DNA of 64,000 nt from Rhodamnia argentea (taxonomy: Eukaryota; Streptophyta; Magnoliopsida; Myrtales; Myrtaceae), in contig NC_063157.1 of NCBI RefSeq assembly GCF_020921035.1, forward strand, positions 23,391,015 through 23,455,014, in the 5' to 3' direction. Below are positions 1 to 11,238 of the stretch, one piece after another (position 1 is the first letter of the stretch; each line of letters opens with the position of its first letter). A program made the translations under genes and the position numbers. The notes beneath the pieces are model-generated. The model did no database searches, was not told the DNA's origin, and saw only the letters and a list, made by a program, of their open reading frames with translations.

Positions 1-390
1 ACGACATCGTTTTGGTCAACGTATGATTTATAACACGGTATTTACTAAAATAAAATTAAAAAATATGCCATTTAAAAAAATAGAACCAAGCGGCGTGAGC
101 GTCTTCGCCCCACCATCGCCGACTCGGTGATGGTGGGAGAATGGTTGGTAGTGGTCGTTGGGCACTAGCCCTTGGTCGGGGCTCGACGACTCCCACCGAC
201 CATTTTTCCACCATCACTGACCCTTCTTGGCAATGGTGGAGTGGTGGCAGCGGCAAGGGCTTGCCCCTCTCTCTCTCTCTCTCATTTTAGCTTATTTTTA
301 CACTCAATTTACATAAAAATTATATTAAAAATCACATTTGGATCAAATTTTTGCCATGTCATCGTCACGTAGGAGAGAGCATACTTTAAA
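1..390. repeat. Non-autonomous transposon remnant with GC-rich core
   Basis: AT-rich arms (about 1-85 and 285-370) surround a GC-rich core (about 90-265) made of short words on the theme of caccatcgccgac and gtcggggctcgacgactcc. Open frames cross the core on both strands, but their composition is repetitive Pro/Arg/Ser and matches no protein that I know. The same kind of core occurs at 6700-6850, 40370-40700, 41270-41450 and 44700-44850. This fits a small DNA transposon cut by the window edge. The terminal repeats are not clear, so the class is left open. Confidence 0.4.
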
Positions 391-1380
391 AAAGCTGCAT
401 TAGTATTTTTCGTTAGCTAAGGTCGTCGGAGTTGACGAAATGACTCAATTGCACAATTTTGACAAGTTTTATGATTTTATTGCACTTTTACAAGTTTTAT
501 GACTTAGCTACACTTTCGCAACAAGTTTTAATATTTCAAGTGAATATACCCAATATCTTTATTAACCATTCTCATGCCAATCAGAGCAAAGCAAGGCAGC
601 CTTGCAAAACAGGCACTATTATCATCCATGGAATGAACAGGCTTGCTATTTATTTAATTCGGTACGCTAATTTTAAATTTTAAGATGAATATATATACGC
701 ATGTTATATATATATATAATTCATACTAAATCGTGTGAAGCATACCCATAATATTATGTGAATCTTACGAAATATCTCGAGTTTAAGTATAAAAGGCATG
801 TTATAGAATATCACGAATGATTAGCAATACTTTCCCCTATCGTTTTCTATAGAAATAAAAGTACTATTTCAGTGGAGGGAAGAGCCGCATGAAATGGAGA
901 CAGCCAACGATTTGATCGGTGTCCTTTTCCTTCGGACCGACGTAATTACACGTGGACAATGACATTCCAAAAAAAAGTTTCAATTCCGTATATTTCACTT
1001 ACCCTAATTACATTACATCTAATTCCAAACTGTAAAACCTTCCAAAATATCAAAATAGATAAGCCGTAACGAAATTTGTATTCCTGACATTCAAATAAGG
1101 CCGATCGTTATATAAAGTCAGACTTTGGATTTGGAAGAAATCGGTCCGGACTAAACACAAAGAAAAAGAATACGAGGTTTTGATTTAATTAGCGTATAAA
1201 TTTGTAATTAGGTCGATCTATTCAAATAGTTTTGCAATTTATGCAGCTGGCAAAATTTTAATAAGAAAAGAAACAAAAAAAAAAAAGGAAAAATAAAAAA
1301 TAAAAAAAAAAATGGTCAGGCCGTCAAAGCAATTTCACCACCTTCCCCTTCCCTCGCAATTCCCCAAAAATAAACACCGA
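391..1380. other. AT-rich upstream region of AXS
   Basis: No gene is seen here. At 430-545 there are three loosely repeated units around acaagttttatgacttag and caagttttaatatttc, about 35 bp apart, which look like one arm of a decayed transposon. The rest (550-1310) is AT-rich with no open frame of interest, and an A-rich tract lies at 1260-1310 just upstream of the AXS promoter. Confidence 0.35.
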
Positions 1381-1385
1381 CATTT

Positions 1386-1393
1386 CATAAATA
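1386..1393 (+). promoter_or_regulatory. Possible TATA element of AXS
   Basis: The word cataaata lies about 207 bp before the AXS start codon and just before a CT-rich leader (1434-1460). If it is the TATA box, transcription would start near 1415-1425. The in-frame ATG at 1312 would then be outside the mRNA. Confidence 0.35.
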
Positions 1394-1429
1394 CCGCTCG
1401 CTTCACTCCCACCATCCAAACCCATTCTG

Positions 1430-1433
<4 letters not shown>

Positions 1434-1460
<27 letters not shown>
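1434..1460 (+). repeat. CT microsatellite in AXS 5' leader
   Basis: An uninterrupted CT dinucleotide run ends 139 bp before the AXS start codon. Similar CT tracts occur in the leaders of the NPH3-like gene (7807-7835) and the AP-2 alpha gene (12681-12732), so this is a shared leader habit of the genome and not specific to AXS. Confidence 0.9.
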
Positions 1461-1599
1461 ACGGGAAGACGAAACCAAGCGAAAGCTTATCGATCTGAGC
1501 TCCGTCATTCTCGTTTTCCTCCCCGCCCCCCCCACCGCCGGCGCAGAACACGGAAGAATTTTCAAGCTTCCAGGTCGAGAGGCGATTCGATCGGAGAAC

Positions 1600-4500
1600 A
1601 TGGCGAGCGGCGTCGCGAGAGTAGATCTGGACGGGAGGCCGATCAAGCCGATGACGATATGCATGATCGGCGCCGGGGGCTTCATCGGCTCCCACCTCTG
1701 CGAGAAGCTCATGTCGGAGACGCCGCACAAGGTGCTCGCGCTCGACGTCTACAGCGACAAGATCAAGCACCTCCTCGAGCCCAGCACCCTCCCCTGGGCC
1801 GACCGCATCCAGTTCCACCGCATCAACATCAAGCACGATTCCCGCCTCGAAGGCCTCATCAAGATGTCGGATCTGGTGAGTTTTAGGCCCCCGCCCCTCT
1901 GATTCGAGGATTCTCGTTGCTCTGTTCTGTGTGCGTGTGGGAACGCATGGTATGTGTTGCGGCAGTTCTTTCTTCTGCGCGTTGGCATGTGCAATTGGTT
2001 CAATGTGCTTGGATTTATGGCGAATTGGCTATTTGAGCGCTCCCTCGTTGCTGCATTGCCATATGCTAATGCGTTGCGCGTGGAGCTGTTACGTTTGGTG
2101 GATTTGACAAGAAACTGCGCGTGATGTTTTGCCGGATTATTTGATTGTTTGTGCTTTGGTCTTGTCGTCCGGCTTTTAGTTATTCGTGTTCTCGAGCTAG
2201 ATGCGACCTTTGAGTCGATTGCCGCGCTGACATTGCGCCTGGTTTCATGTTTATGTCGTGCAGACTGTTAATCTAGCGGCGATCTGTACTCCTGCTGATT
2301 ACAATACTCGTCCTCTTGACACCATATACAGCAATTTCATCGATGCGCTCCCTGTGGTACTGGATTTCTTCTTCATGGTTCATGCCTTTTTGTTGATAAC
2401 GGTCAAATTGTTGTGATTGGATCTCTGTGGCCCTACCATAGGAACACTTTTAGGGATGAGCGTCTTATGCACAAATGGATTGATGTTGATGAGTTTGGTG
2501 TTGTCAGGTCAAGTACTGCTCAGAAAATGGCAAGCGTCTTATTCACTTTTCCACGTGTGAGGTGTATGGGAAGACCATCGGAAGCTTTCTTCCCAAGGAT
2601 AGCCCTCTCCGCCAGGTAAGACTTATCTTTCATTATCTGTAGCTCTCACTTTTTCCCTATGCACATTTGGTGGATGTTGACATCTGCTGCAGATTTGTGG
2701 GACAAAACATCTTGTCTTGTGTTGTTTGACTTTGCACTTGGCTACACTTAAACTAGTTTTGATCTGGAATCTCCTTTCTTGAGATAATTCTAGATCACCA
2801 CGATTGGAAGATATGAAACCACGTTATGTAACTGCAGGAATGGTTTATTAGGTCTGCGAAGCAGTGCTGCAGGTCACAAAATAAATTAAGAGGAGTCTTT
2901 GCAGTCTGTGAAGTGGTTTGTGCTAGTGCATTGGGATAAGTCAGCTGTTTCATGTGTCCACCTTAGCATAGCTGGCAGCGGCATTAGGTACACTGTTAAT
3001 GTGATTTGGAGTTTTGACAAAAAAAAAATGTGATTTCGAGTGATATATCAAAGTCAACCTTTTGTATGTTGGTAATGGTATAGAAACATGAACAAGTGTA
3101 TTCAGCATCTGGCTGGGCAGACAGAAGTGTTGCTGTTCTCACCTGTATTAAATGATGGCACAAAGAGATCTGTCTTCATTGATCTCTTGAGCTTCATCTA
3201 TCTACAATATTACAGTTGATTTTATTGGTTCTTTGAATGTGCTTTTAGCTGATGATGAGGCTTCCCCCGTTATTAAGGGGGAACTCTTATATTGCTATAC
3301 TGAATTACCTGGGTACTTCTATGTGCAGCAATTTGTTTCTAAAATTTTACAAAATAAGTTATGAAAGAAAGTTCACGTGGCATTGGATGATCATATATAT
3401 AGATATATATATATATATTATATATATATATATATATATAATGTATAAAAGCGAAACCTTGAACACTAAAATCTTAAGTTTAAGCAAAAAGCCAAGGTCT
3501 GCTTGGGTTTACTTCTACTTTTTACTTTTTGCAAAATCAAGATTTTGTGGGGACACACTTTGATTTTATAATTCTATCATGGTTGAGACATTCAGAAAAT
3601 GTAAATATTTACACGTAGGTGCACACATGATTTTTTCATAAAAAGTACTTCTTACTTTTAATTTTTTTCATAAAAAGTACTTTTTACTTTTACTTTAACT
3701 CGATCAAAGAGGCCTTAATAGTTAACATGGTTCTGACATGTTTAATTTAATAATGAGGTAGGAAACTTTGTTTATATTTGCTATAATGACGTTGCTGATT
3801 GCTGTCTGGCTTCTCTAGCTGCTTAATGCAGATTTTGAATGCTGTGTTCACTTGATGGCCAAGTCACGGTCAAGCTTTTGCACCAGAAATACGTACACTC
3901 ACAGCACCTTCTGGTCTTAGATATTTGCTCATGATAACAACATTGACTACTTTGAAATTTGCCAATGTGTCTTCGGTCTATGTTCACTTGTGTTGCTTGA
4001 GTTTAACATCTTCTAGTGCGTTGGTTTGTCAGGACCCTGCATATTACATGCTTTCAGAAGATGCCTCCCCTTGCATATTTGGTTCAATTGAAAAGCAGCG
4101 GTGGTCATATGCATGCGCAAAGCAACTGATTGAAAGGCTGATTTATGGTGATCTATGTTCATAGTGATCTCTGGTTACTTCAACTCTCGTTCTTCTTAAT
4201 ACAGTTTCTCTAACTTTTCCTCTTGCTTCTCACAGCTGAGGGTGCAGAAAATGGACTCGAGTTTACTATAGTCAGACCATTTAACTGGATTGGACCTAGA
4301 ATGGACTTTATTCCTGGCATCGACGGTCCAAGTGAGGGTGTTCCCAGGGTTCTTGCATGCTTTAGTAATGTGAGAATGTTTAATGGAGTAAATTGTTTTT
4401 TTGATTTTCTTCTCTTTCCACCATCGTCATCTTTCCTTGCTTTGGCCTATTTCAGGCTCTGCTTCGCCGTCAGCAACTTAAGCTTGTCGATGGCGGTCAG

Positions 4501-5260
4501 TCCCAGAGAACATTCATTTTCATCAAGGATGCTATTGAAGCTGTTCTTTTGATGATTGTGAGTCGAACTCAATGTGTCCAGTGCATTTTTTATGTTGAGC
4601 ATTCATGGGTGACTGGAGACCATGATCTTTTTGTCTCAGGAAAATTCAGCGAGAGCCAATGGCCACATTTTCAATGTTGGCAACCCCAACAACGAAGTCA
4701 CAGTCAGGCAGCTGGCTGAGATGATGACTCAGGTAAATTGTCATGCTTTGCTTTTCTTTGGATTTTGTCTTCAGATAGAAATGTTCAGTCCTCGAAGGCC
4801 TGTTAGAGCTCTCTTCAACCTTGAAAGTTTTTTGGTGTTTTTATCAGATATCTGTGACTCTTTGTGCAAGAAATAATATTTAGGAATTGTCTGCTCTTCC
4901 ACATTTCCAGGTTTACTCTAAGGTTAGTGGCGAGCCACCTCTGGAAGTACCGACCATTGATGTTAGCTCCAAGGAGTTTTATGGAGAGGGATATGATGAT
5001 AGTGATAAGAGAATCCCAGACATGACCATCATCAATAGGCAACTAGGTAATTGGCCCGATATCTTAACCTCCTAGCTGATCCAACTGGGTAATTGCTTTT
5101 TGGTCACGAGTGTTTTGACAATCTATGACTCGTACTCGTGCTAGGTTGGAATCCCAAGACATCGCTGTGGGACTTGCTTGAATCGACCCTCACTTACCAA
5201 CACAGGACATATGCTGAGGCTATCAAGAAGGCCATCTCGCAACCTGTTGCCACAAGCTGA
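1600..5260 (+). CDS. AXS: UDP-D-apiose/UDP-D-xylose synthase
   Basis: Cytosolic NAD-dependent short-chain dehydrogenase family enzyme that converts UDP-glucuronate to UDP-apiose and UDP-xylose, the apiose donor for the pectin rhamnogalacturonan II. Coding exons are 1600-1875, 2264-2356, 2508-2615, 4033-4147, 4236-4369, 4456-4557, 4640-4732, 4911-5046 and 5145-5260. All junctions are GT-AG and the frame is continuous, giving 390 aa, about the length of Arabidopsis AXS1. The protein begins MASGVARVDLDGRP. The Rossmann motif GAGGFIG is at residues 24-30 and the catalytic YxxxK pair is Tyr185/Lys189 (WSYACAK). The frame is open upstream to an ATG at 1312, but that ATG lies before the likely TATA box, so 1600 was chosen. 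Intron 3 (2616-4032) holds a TA microsatellite and a MITE. Identity is very secure; AXS1 versus AXS2 cannot be told here. Confidence 0.96.
3397..3440. repeat. TA microsatellite in AXS intron 3
   Basis: Alternating tatata interrupted by a few bases, inside the 1.4-kb third intron of AXS. Confidence 0.85.
3494..3716. mobile_element. MITE in AXS intron 3
   Basis: The left end reads aaggtctgcttgggttt. The reverse complement of the right end reads aaggcctctttgatcgag. Both ends run into matching tracts rich in acttctactttttactttt. The size (about 223 bp) and inverted ends fit a MITE. No target duplication could be fixed, so the superfamily is open. Confidence 0.55.
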
Positions 5261-5836
5261 GTTACAGGGTCTACTTAGCGAAAAGAAAAGGCCGAGTGAT
5301 TTCTGGCTCTGTGTGGGTTCACACCGGAGGGTGCCGCAGTTACAGGTCCTATAATTCTTTCATGGAGATTAAACATATCTAAATAGACGATGCTCTTTAT
5401 ACATTAAGATACGTTTTGGCCCTTGTGGCGTCGGCAGTTGTAGTCTATGGATCGGGATAGGATATCTTGGTTATAACTAGATTCTTTTAGGGCTTCTGTA
5501 ATTCAGTAAATAGAGCTTTCAGCTACGCATCACACAAAGACTGAGCGTTTTGGGTCGTCCAGTTGCAGGGGATTGGTCGCAATTCCTATCCACTTCGAAA
5601 GCTTGTTGTACCACCGTGTCACTCTTAACGCTTTGAATTTTTTTCCTTTCTTTTGTAATTGGTATTTATAACTTAAAGCTTGTGAGCTTCTTTAATATTC
5701 GAAATTGCAATAAACTGTTTTGATAACATGCTCTCCAGCTTATAGGTGAATAAAGGTGGTTGTGTCATTTGGGCATATATATGACCTTCCAGAGTTAAGA
5801 ATCGATTTTTCCTTGTGAAAGATACTTTTTATTTTA

Positions 5837-6012
5837 GTGCGTTTGTTTAGTAAAAAATGAATAATTTGATAAATATTTTCCATGAATAAGAAAAAATTTA
5901 TCTACGAATATCTTTAGACATAAATTAAATATCAATAATTGATTATTTATTATAAGTGGTATAAGCGATTATTTTTAAAAAAATAATTTTTATTTTTTTT
6001 GCAAAATAAATG
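5837..6012. mobile_element. Dispersed MITE, copy A
   Basis: An AT-rich element that starts near gtgcgtttgtttagtaaa and ends near tttttgcaaaataaatgg. It shares the internal words tttagacataaatt and ataagcgattatttttaa with the elements at 38348-38562, 52819-53052 and 56021-56210. The inverted symmetry and repeated occurrence mark it as a MITE family. Confidence 0.55.
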
Positions 6013-6624
6013 GACCTTTTATATAATTATGGATACCGGACGTCTTGCTACTCTCGATGAGGACCTTGAGACATTTTTTTTTTCCCGAAAATATGATATT
6101 CGCAAATGGATAGAGACGACCTATAAAGATTGCCCTATCTGAGCCATTTCATTTAATATAATATAGAATTTCTATAATCGGGGACCACTTGGAGGCTGGA
6201 GAGCGACAAAAAAAAAAGATTAAATAACAAAAATCAAGACTCTGGAAACTTTCTGACTGAACAAGAAAGATTCTAATTCTAAGAACATTTTATTGCACAT
6301 AGCATTCAAGTGTTTGCTTCCAGTTATAGCTTCTCGTACAACTGTCCAGCACCGTCGCATTTGAACGAGTGTCATCGATGCAATCGCGTCATCGGTCTTA
6401 CTGTCCTTTTGGTTCGTTCTGGAGGCATTATTTTTCCTACGTTGGTCAGTCAAAACCGATACTTTAAGTTCCCTGTTTGTCCATGTTCCGACAAAATCGG
6501 ACAAAAGAATGGTCGACTACACGAGGGCACTTGCCCCAACACCGATTCTGCAAGAGTGAAACAGCCAAATATGCCGTCCCCTCCTTCCCCTCATAAAAAA
6601 AGGCGAAATATCCGGACGGGATAG

Positions 6625-7015
6625 TAAAAGGAAAAATTATAAATAAGAATAAAGATTTGAAATAGATATTATTTAAAATAAGAATTTGAAATGTTCAAAT
6701 CGACTTAAAGAAGGGCACGCTACCCCAAGGCGAGGGCAACCCTTGCGTGGGCAGCTCTCGCCCAATTTGGTGGGGGTGAGGGTTGCCCTAGCAGACGTTG
6801 GGCAAGGGCGACCCTGGCTAGATCCGACGATGGTGGAGGAGGGAAAAGGGAAAAGAAAAGAAAAAGAAAATAAAAAAATAGAAAAAGGAAAAAAAATCCA
6901 AAAAAGTAAACGGACGAAAATGCCCTTCAATCGGGCATTTCTTTAAAATAACGAGGGTATTTCAAGCCCTTATTTAGGAAAATGAAGTACTTTTTGCCCT
7001 TATTTAAAGTTTTCT
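6625..7015. mobile_element. Foldback-like element with GC-rich core
   Basis: The left arm (about 6635-6700) and right arm (about 6930-7010) carry inverted versions of a unit around gcccttatttaaa/tttaaaataagaattt. They flank a GC-rich core (6705-6840) with words such as gcgagggcaacccttgcg. No open frame has recognisable protein content. It resembles the element at 44498-45087 in both arm wording and core. Confidence 0.5.
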
Positions 7016-7305
7016 CTAATAATAATTTTCGTTGAGACTTTCGATGAAATATTCAACAATGCGATGAACTGTTAACTAATCACCTGTCGATGTATTACAC
7101 ATTTAGAATCGGATTTAGTGATGTTACTAGTTTATTTGTGGGGTTTTATTAGTCCGTTAAAGATATGAAACTATTGCAAATATTCGAAAACCTTCGGGGA
7201 CTAAGATTTTCTTTTTGATCCGCATCCGGCTTCCATTCGAACTTCCAAATGCTTGCTTGGTCAGCATGTTGCCTCCTCAAAAATATGTATTTTATTACCA
7301 ATAGC

Positions 7306-7528
7306 TAGACATGGCCAATATTGAACCGGGCCTAGAACCGGCCCGTTGACCGGGCCCACGGTTCCGACCCGTTGACCGGGCCCACGGTTCCAACCCGAAT
7401 TTTTTTTTTTAAAAAGGGGAGAAGGCCCGCGAAAAAGAGTTATTGGGCCTAGGAACCGGCGGTTCGAATCGGAACTGGGAACTAGGAACCGGCCGGAACC
7501 GGCGGTTCCGTGGAACCGGCCACCTATA
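7306..7528. mobile_element. hAT-type MITE with 8-bp target duplication
   Basis: A 223-bp element. The left end is TAGACATGGCCaa; the reverse complement of the right end is TATAGGTGGCCgg. The flanks are ccaatagc (7298-7305) and ccagtagc (7529-7536), a 7/8 match of the size expected for hAT elements. The interior is made of repeated gaaccggcggttc-like words in both directions, split by an AT tract. No coding capacity is present. Confidence 0.7.
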
Positions 7529-7536
7529 CCAGTAGC

Positions 7537-7804
7537 TATCCAACTTTTTACTTGATCAATAAAAATGCACAGGATTAGAGGGAAAAAAAACATTTTAGAT
7601 AATTGATTTTCGTTAAACAAAAGCCGGGGGATGTGAAAGTGCAAAGTTCAATAATTGAATTTTTCGTGAAATTTGCGTGAGGAGGACTGCAGAGTTCAAA
7701 GACCCCCCCCTCCACCGGTCATCATTCACCTCGGATCCACGCGTCATTGATGATTGCACCCAACCTGCTCGACAAAAAGCGTGAGAGACCATCATTTTTG
7801 CAAC

Positions 7805-7838
<34 letters not shown>

Positions 7839-8423
7839 CCCAATCTCCGGCCGGCGTCCAGCACCACCGCCACCCGACACTGTGATCGCACCTTCTTTTC
7901 TAGTAATTTTCTTTTGTTGTCTTCTCAATTACTTCATTCCCCCCCAAACCCCAGAACAGAGAATCTGCTTTACTCATTTTCACTTCCACTTTTTTCCTTT
8001 TTTTTTTTTTTGGCCTTTTTCTTTGGGCTTTTTTAAGCGTTGAGTAACTCCGCCGGTTCGGTCGTCTTGTGGTCCGTGCTCGCTCAACCGCAAGAGAACA
8101 CCAGAATCGACGAGCGTGTTAATATAATATCCAAAAGGGTCCATGCTGGTGGGTGGTGGGATGTGGGGTTTTTCTTTCCTGAGTTGTAAAGACCCACTCT
8201 TGTTTTCGTTGCCCTTCCTGACGACCACAATTGACGCAGTGAGGGAAGAGAAAGAGATAGGCGCTTGTGCGGTATGTCTGTTGGCTTGCTTCAGTCAGTG
8301 AGAATGAAGCAATAATTTCAGAGTCCCACTCTCTCTTTCTCTCTCCTCGAAGCTGAGGTGGGTTTGATTCGTCGTTGATCGAAGGAAGAAGAGGGGTTGC
8401 GTCAGTTCCTCTCATGCTTGGTG
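7537..8423 (+). promoter_or_regulatory. Promoter and leader of the NPH3-like gene
   Basis: No other gene is seen. A CT run at 7807-7835 is followed by a C-rich block and further CT-rich sequence at 8325-8348, typical of the leaders in this window. An upstream ATG at 8414 (context ctcATGc) overlaps the main ATG at 8424 (context gtgATGG) in another frame, ten bases apart. The main start has the stronger context. Confidence 0.45.
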
Positions 8424-11112
8424 ATGGCTCCTGCTGGCAAGGTTTATGGGTTCCATCGCGAAGGCAACCACTGGTATACTCTCTCTCTCTCTCTCTCTGG
8501 AGCTGGAGCTTGTTCTTAGTTTGTTTTTTAATCATGGAGAAATTCAAAGAATTTGATTCCTCTGGGTGCTGAGTTGGTTGAGGGGTCGGGTCTTATAAAT
8601 TGCTGCGATAGTTTTGAGGATTTCGGACGTGCATTAGTTCTGTCTATTCTCTGCTCGGATAAGTCGTGTCGTCGTGTTGTGATCACCTGTTGATCTCACA
8701 AACTGGGCCAAATATGCTTTGGTTCTGTTCCTCTGATCGTCTGGAAATTTTGGAAGACGAAGTTGACTTTTGTTATTCTGGGCGTTATTTAGGTTGTACA
8801 GTATTCAACATCGGTTGTTTCATGGTTATGGCAGGTTTTGCACTGCGGCTTTGCCAAGTGACATCACAATCATTGTGGAAAGCATCAACTTTCATCTTCA
8901 CAAGGTCTGCCCCTAGCCGTTTCCAAATGCTCCTTTTGTTGCCCTTTTGATTTGCCGTGAAAAATTATATTTTGAATGGAAAATTTTTCGTGATTTTGAC
9001 TTGCTACAAGGTTTTTCGACTCAGTACAAGGTTACTATCGCAAACTTGCAGTTAGTGTTCAAATGCCAACCAATTTTATGACCATCTTTAGTGGCATCGC
9101 CTTAGTGTTTAATTACTATTATGACTTTCATTGTATGGTCTCGTAGAGCTTCGTGGTATACACAAAAGTGAAAGCCTCAAGTAGCTAATTCTAAGTCCAT
9201 GCGGCACAACTGAAAGACTTTCTGTTTTTAATCTGGATTTGAATTTCCAGTTCCCTCTTGTATCAAAATGCGGGAAGATAGCACATAAATGTGAAGAATC
9301 CCCGAGCAGCGAAGACAGGACTTTCACATTAGAGCTGGACAATTTTCCTGGTGGCCCTGATTCTTTTCTTCTCGCTGCCAAATTTTGTTATGGTGGCCGT
9401 GTGGAATTGACTCCTAGGACCATTGTGACAGTCTACTGTGCAGCAGATTTTCTTGAAATGACAGATGAGTATGGAGAAGATAACTTGCTTTCCAAGTCAG
9501 AAAGTTATTTCCACAAGAATGTCCTTCGTAACTGGAAGGAGTGTATACTGGCTCTCCAAAGTTCTGAAGCTGTCATAACTTATGCCGAAAAACTTCAGAT
9601 AGTTAGCAAATGCTTGAATGCACTGTCCATGATGGTTTGTACTGACCCAAGCTTGTTTGGATGGCCCATGATGATGTATGGAAGCTTACAAAGCCCTGGT
9701 GGCAGCATTTTATGGAATGGAATAAACACAGGAGCAAGAATTCGAAGTTCAGAATCTGACTGGTGGTTTGAAGACATATCATATCTAAGTGTGGGGGTGT
9801 TTGAGAGGCTTATTAGGACAATGGAATCAAGAGGTGTTAGGTCTGAGAATCTCGCTGGTGCTATTGTGCATTATGCTAGAAAATACCTGCCTGGTCTGGG
9901 CAGATGGCAAGGAGTGCAAAGTGGCAAAACCAGGACAGTTGCTAGTTTTAGCTTGACACCTGTCATTGTGGATCAAAGGATTCTACTTGAAAGCATTGTT
10001 AATCTTCTCCCTGATAAGAAGGGGAGATCTTTTTGTCGCTTCTTATTGGGGCTCCTTCGGGTTGCGTTCATCTTGGGTGTCAATCATACATGCAGAGATG
10101 CATTGGAGAGGAGAATAGGAATGCAATTGGAGTTGGCTACCCTAGACAGTCTTTTGATACCTACATACTCGGATTCCGACACTTTGTATGACACTGACTG
10201 TATTGAGCGGATTGTCCATTATTTTGTTTCTCTTGAGTCGAAGGCCTCATCATTTTCCCCTGCATCATTTGAGCTGGAAACATCCCCCTCTGCTGGACCA
10301 TTAACCACAGTCGCAAAGTTGATAGATGCTTATATTGCTGAAGTAGCTTCTGATGTAAATCTGAAACCTCATAAAATTTGTTCTCTTGCTGAAGCTCTTC
10401 CCGATACTTCAAGAGTTTTGCATGATGGACTATATAGAGCTGTGGATATCTATCTCAAGGTATAAACTCTAGATCAATTACTATAGTAAGGAAATGTCTT
10501 TGGTTGCTTTGGATGCTTATGATGACCAATATCAATGCGCAGGCACATCCATGGCTCTCAGACAAGGACAAGGAAGAACTTTGCAACATCATTGATTACC
10601 AGAGACTGTCCATTGATGCCTGTGCCCATGCTTCCCAAAATGAAAGGTTGCCACTGAGAGTCGTTCTACAAGTTTTGTTCTTTGAGCAGATGCAACTGCG
10701 AACAGCTTTAGCTGGTTGCCTTAATGTCTTAGATACTGAAAGTGCAGCAGCGGGTCCAGTGTCTGCTCCGAGCAACATGGCAGGACAAATTGTGCAGAGA
10801 GATGGATGGGTGGCAGTAGTGCGCGAGAACCAGGTCCTCAAAGTCGATATGGAGAAGATGATGTCTAGGGTGGGGGAACTTGAAGAAGAATTCGGTAAAA
10901 TAAAACAGGAGATGAGAAGGGTGGCCAAATCACACAGCTCTCTCAGTTCACCTCGCTTGGTTGCCAGGAAAATCGGATGCAAGCTTCTTCCACGATCTTC
11001 GGACGCTCAACCGGATCATGCTGAAAGCAGTGGCCCCACTGCAAGAAAGTCGGTCGAGCATGCACAGCCTTCTCGTCATTCCAGACACCGAAAGAGTTTG
11101 TCCTTGGTCTGA
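8424..11112 (+). CDS. BTB/POZ and NPH3 domain protein (NRL family)
   Basis: A plant-specific NPH3/RPT2-like protein. The family acts at the plasma membrane as partners of phototropins or in auxin transport, often as CUL3 substrate adaptors. Exons are 8424-8473, 8835-8904, 9251-10459 and 10543-11112, all GT-AG, giving 632 aa. The N-terminal BTB fold (about residues 20-125) starts with WFCTAALPSDITIIVES and includes ELDNFPGGPDSFLLAAKFCY. The NPH3 domain (about 195-510) ends with the hallmark GLYRAVDIYLKAHPWLS and LRVVLQVLFFEQMQLR blocks. A short coiled coil follows (about 550-585, VLKVDMEKMMSRVGELEEE), then a basic Ser/Arg-rich tail. The exact paralogue among about 30 Arabidopsis members cannot be assigned, so the specific pathway is unknown. 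A perfect hairpin lies in its 3' flank. Confidence 0.93.
8478..8498 (+). repeat. CT microsatellite at first intron start, NPH3-like gene
   Basis: A CT run starts four bases after the first donor site (8474), so it is transcribed and intronic. Confidence 0.85.
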
Positions 11113-11173
11113 AAATTGATCTGCAAAAGGTTTTGTTCTTTCGAGATAACCCAATATGGATATTGATCTAGGA

Positions 11174-11238
11174 AGACAGTATGAGGAGGAGCCACGGTCA
11201 AGATTGGAGGCTTCGGGAGGCTCCTCCTCATACTGTCT
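11174..11238. repeat. Perfect 20-bp inverted repeat (hairpin) in 3' flank
   Basis: The left arm, agacagtatgaggaggagcc (11174-11193), and right arm, ggctcctcctcatactgtct (11219-11238), are exact reverse complements separated by 25 bases. They lie 62 bp after the NPH3-like stop codon, so probably within its 3' UTR. There is no T-run typical of a terminator, which plants do not use. It could be a mini foldback or a folded RNA element. Confidence 0.85.

Larger units (their letters stand above)
5261..7297. other. AXS 3' region and transposon-rich spacer
   Basis: The AXS 3' UTR probably runs to about 5720; an AATAAA-like word, gcaataaac, is near 5709. A dispersed MITE copy follows at 5837-6012. 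The stretch 6180-6600 has no convincing gene. A GC-rich element lies at 6620-7015. The short ORFs here, such as the one at 6310-6624, show no protein-like conservation that I recognise. Confidence 0.5.

Noticed and set aside
1335..2003. Minus-strand ORFs opposite AXS exon 1
   Set aside because: They are antisense shadows of a GC-rich exon and CT-rich leader; composition is low-complexity and there is no splice support.
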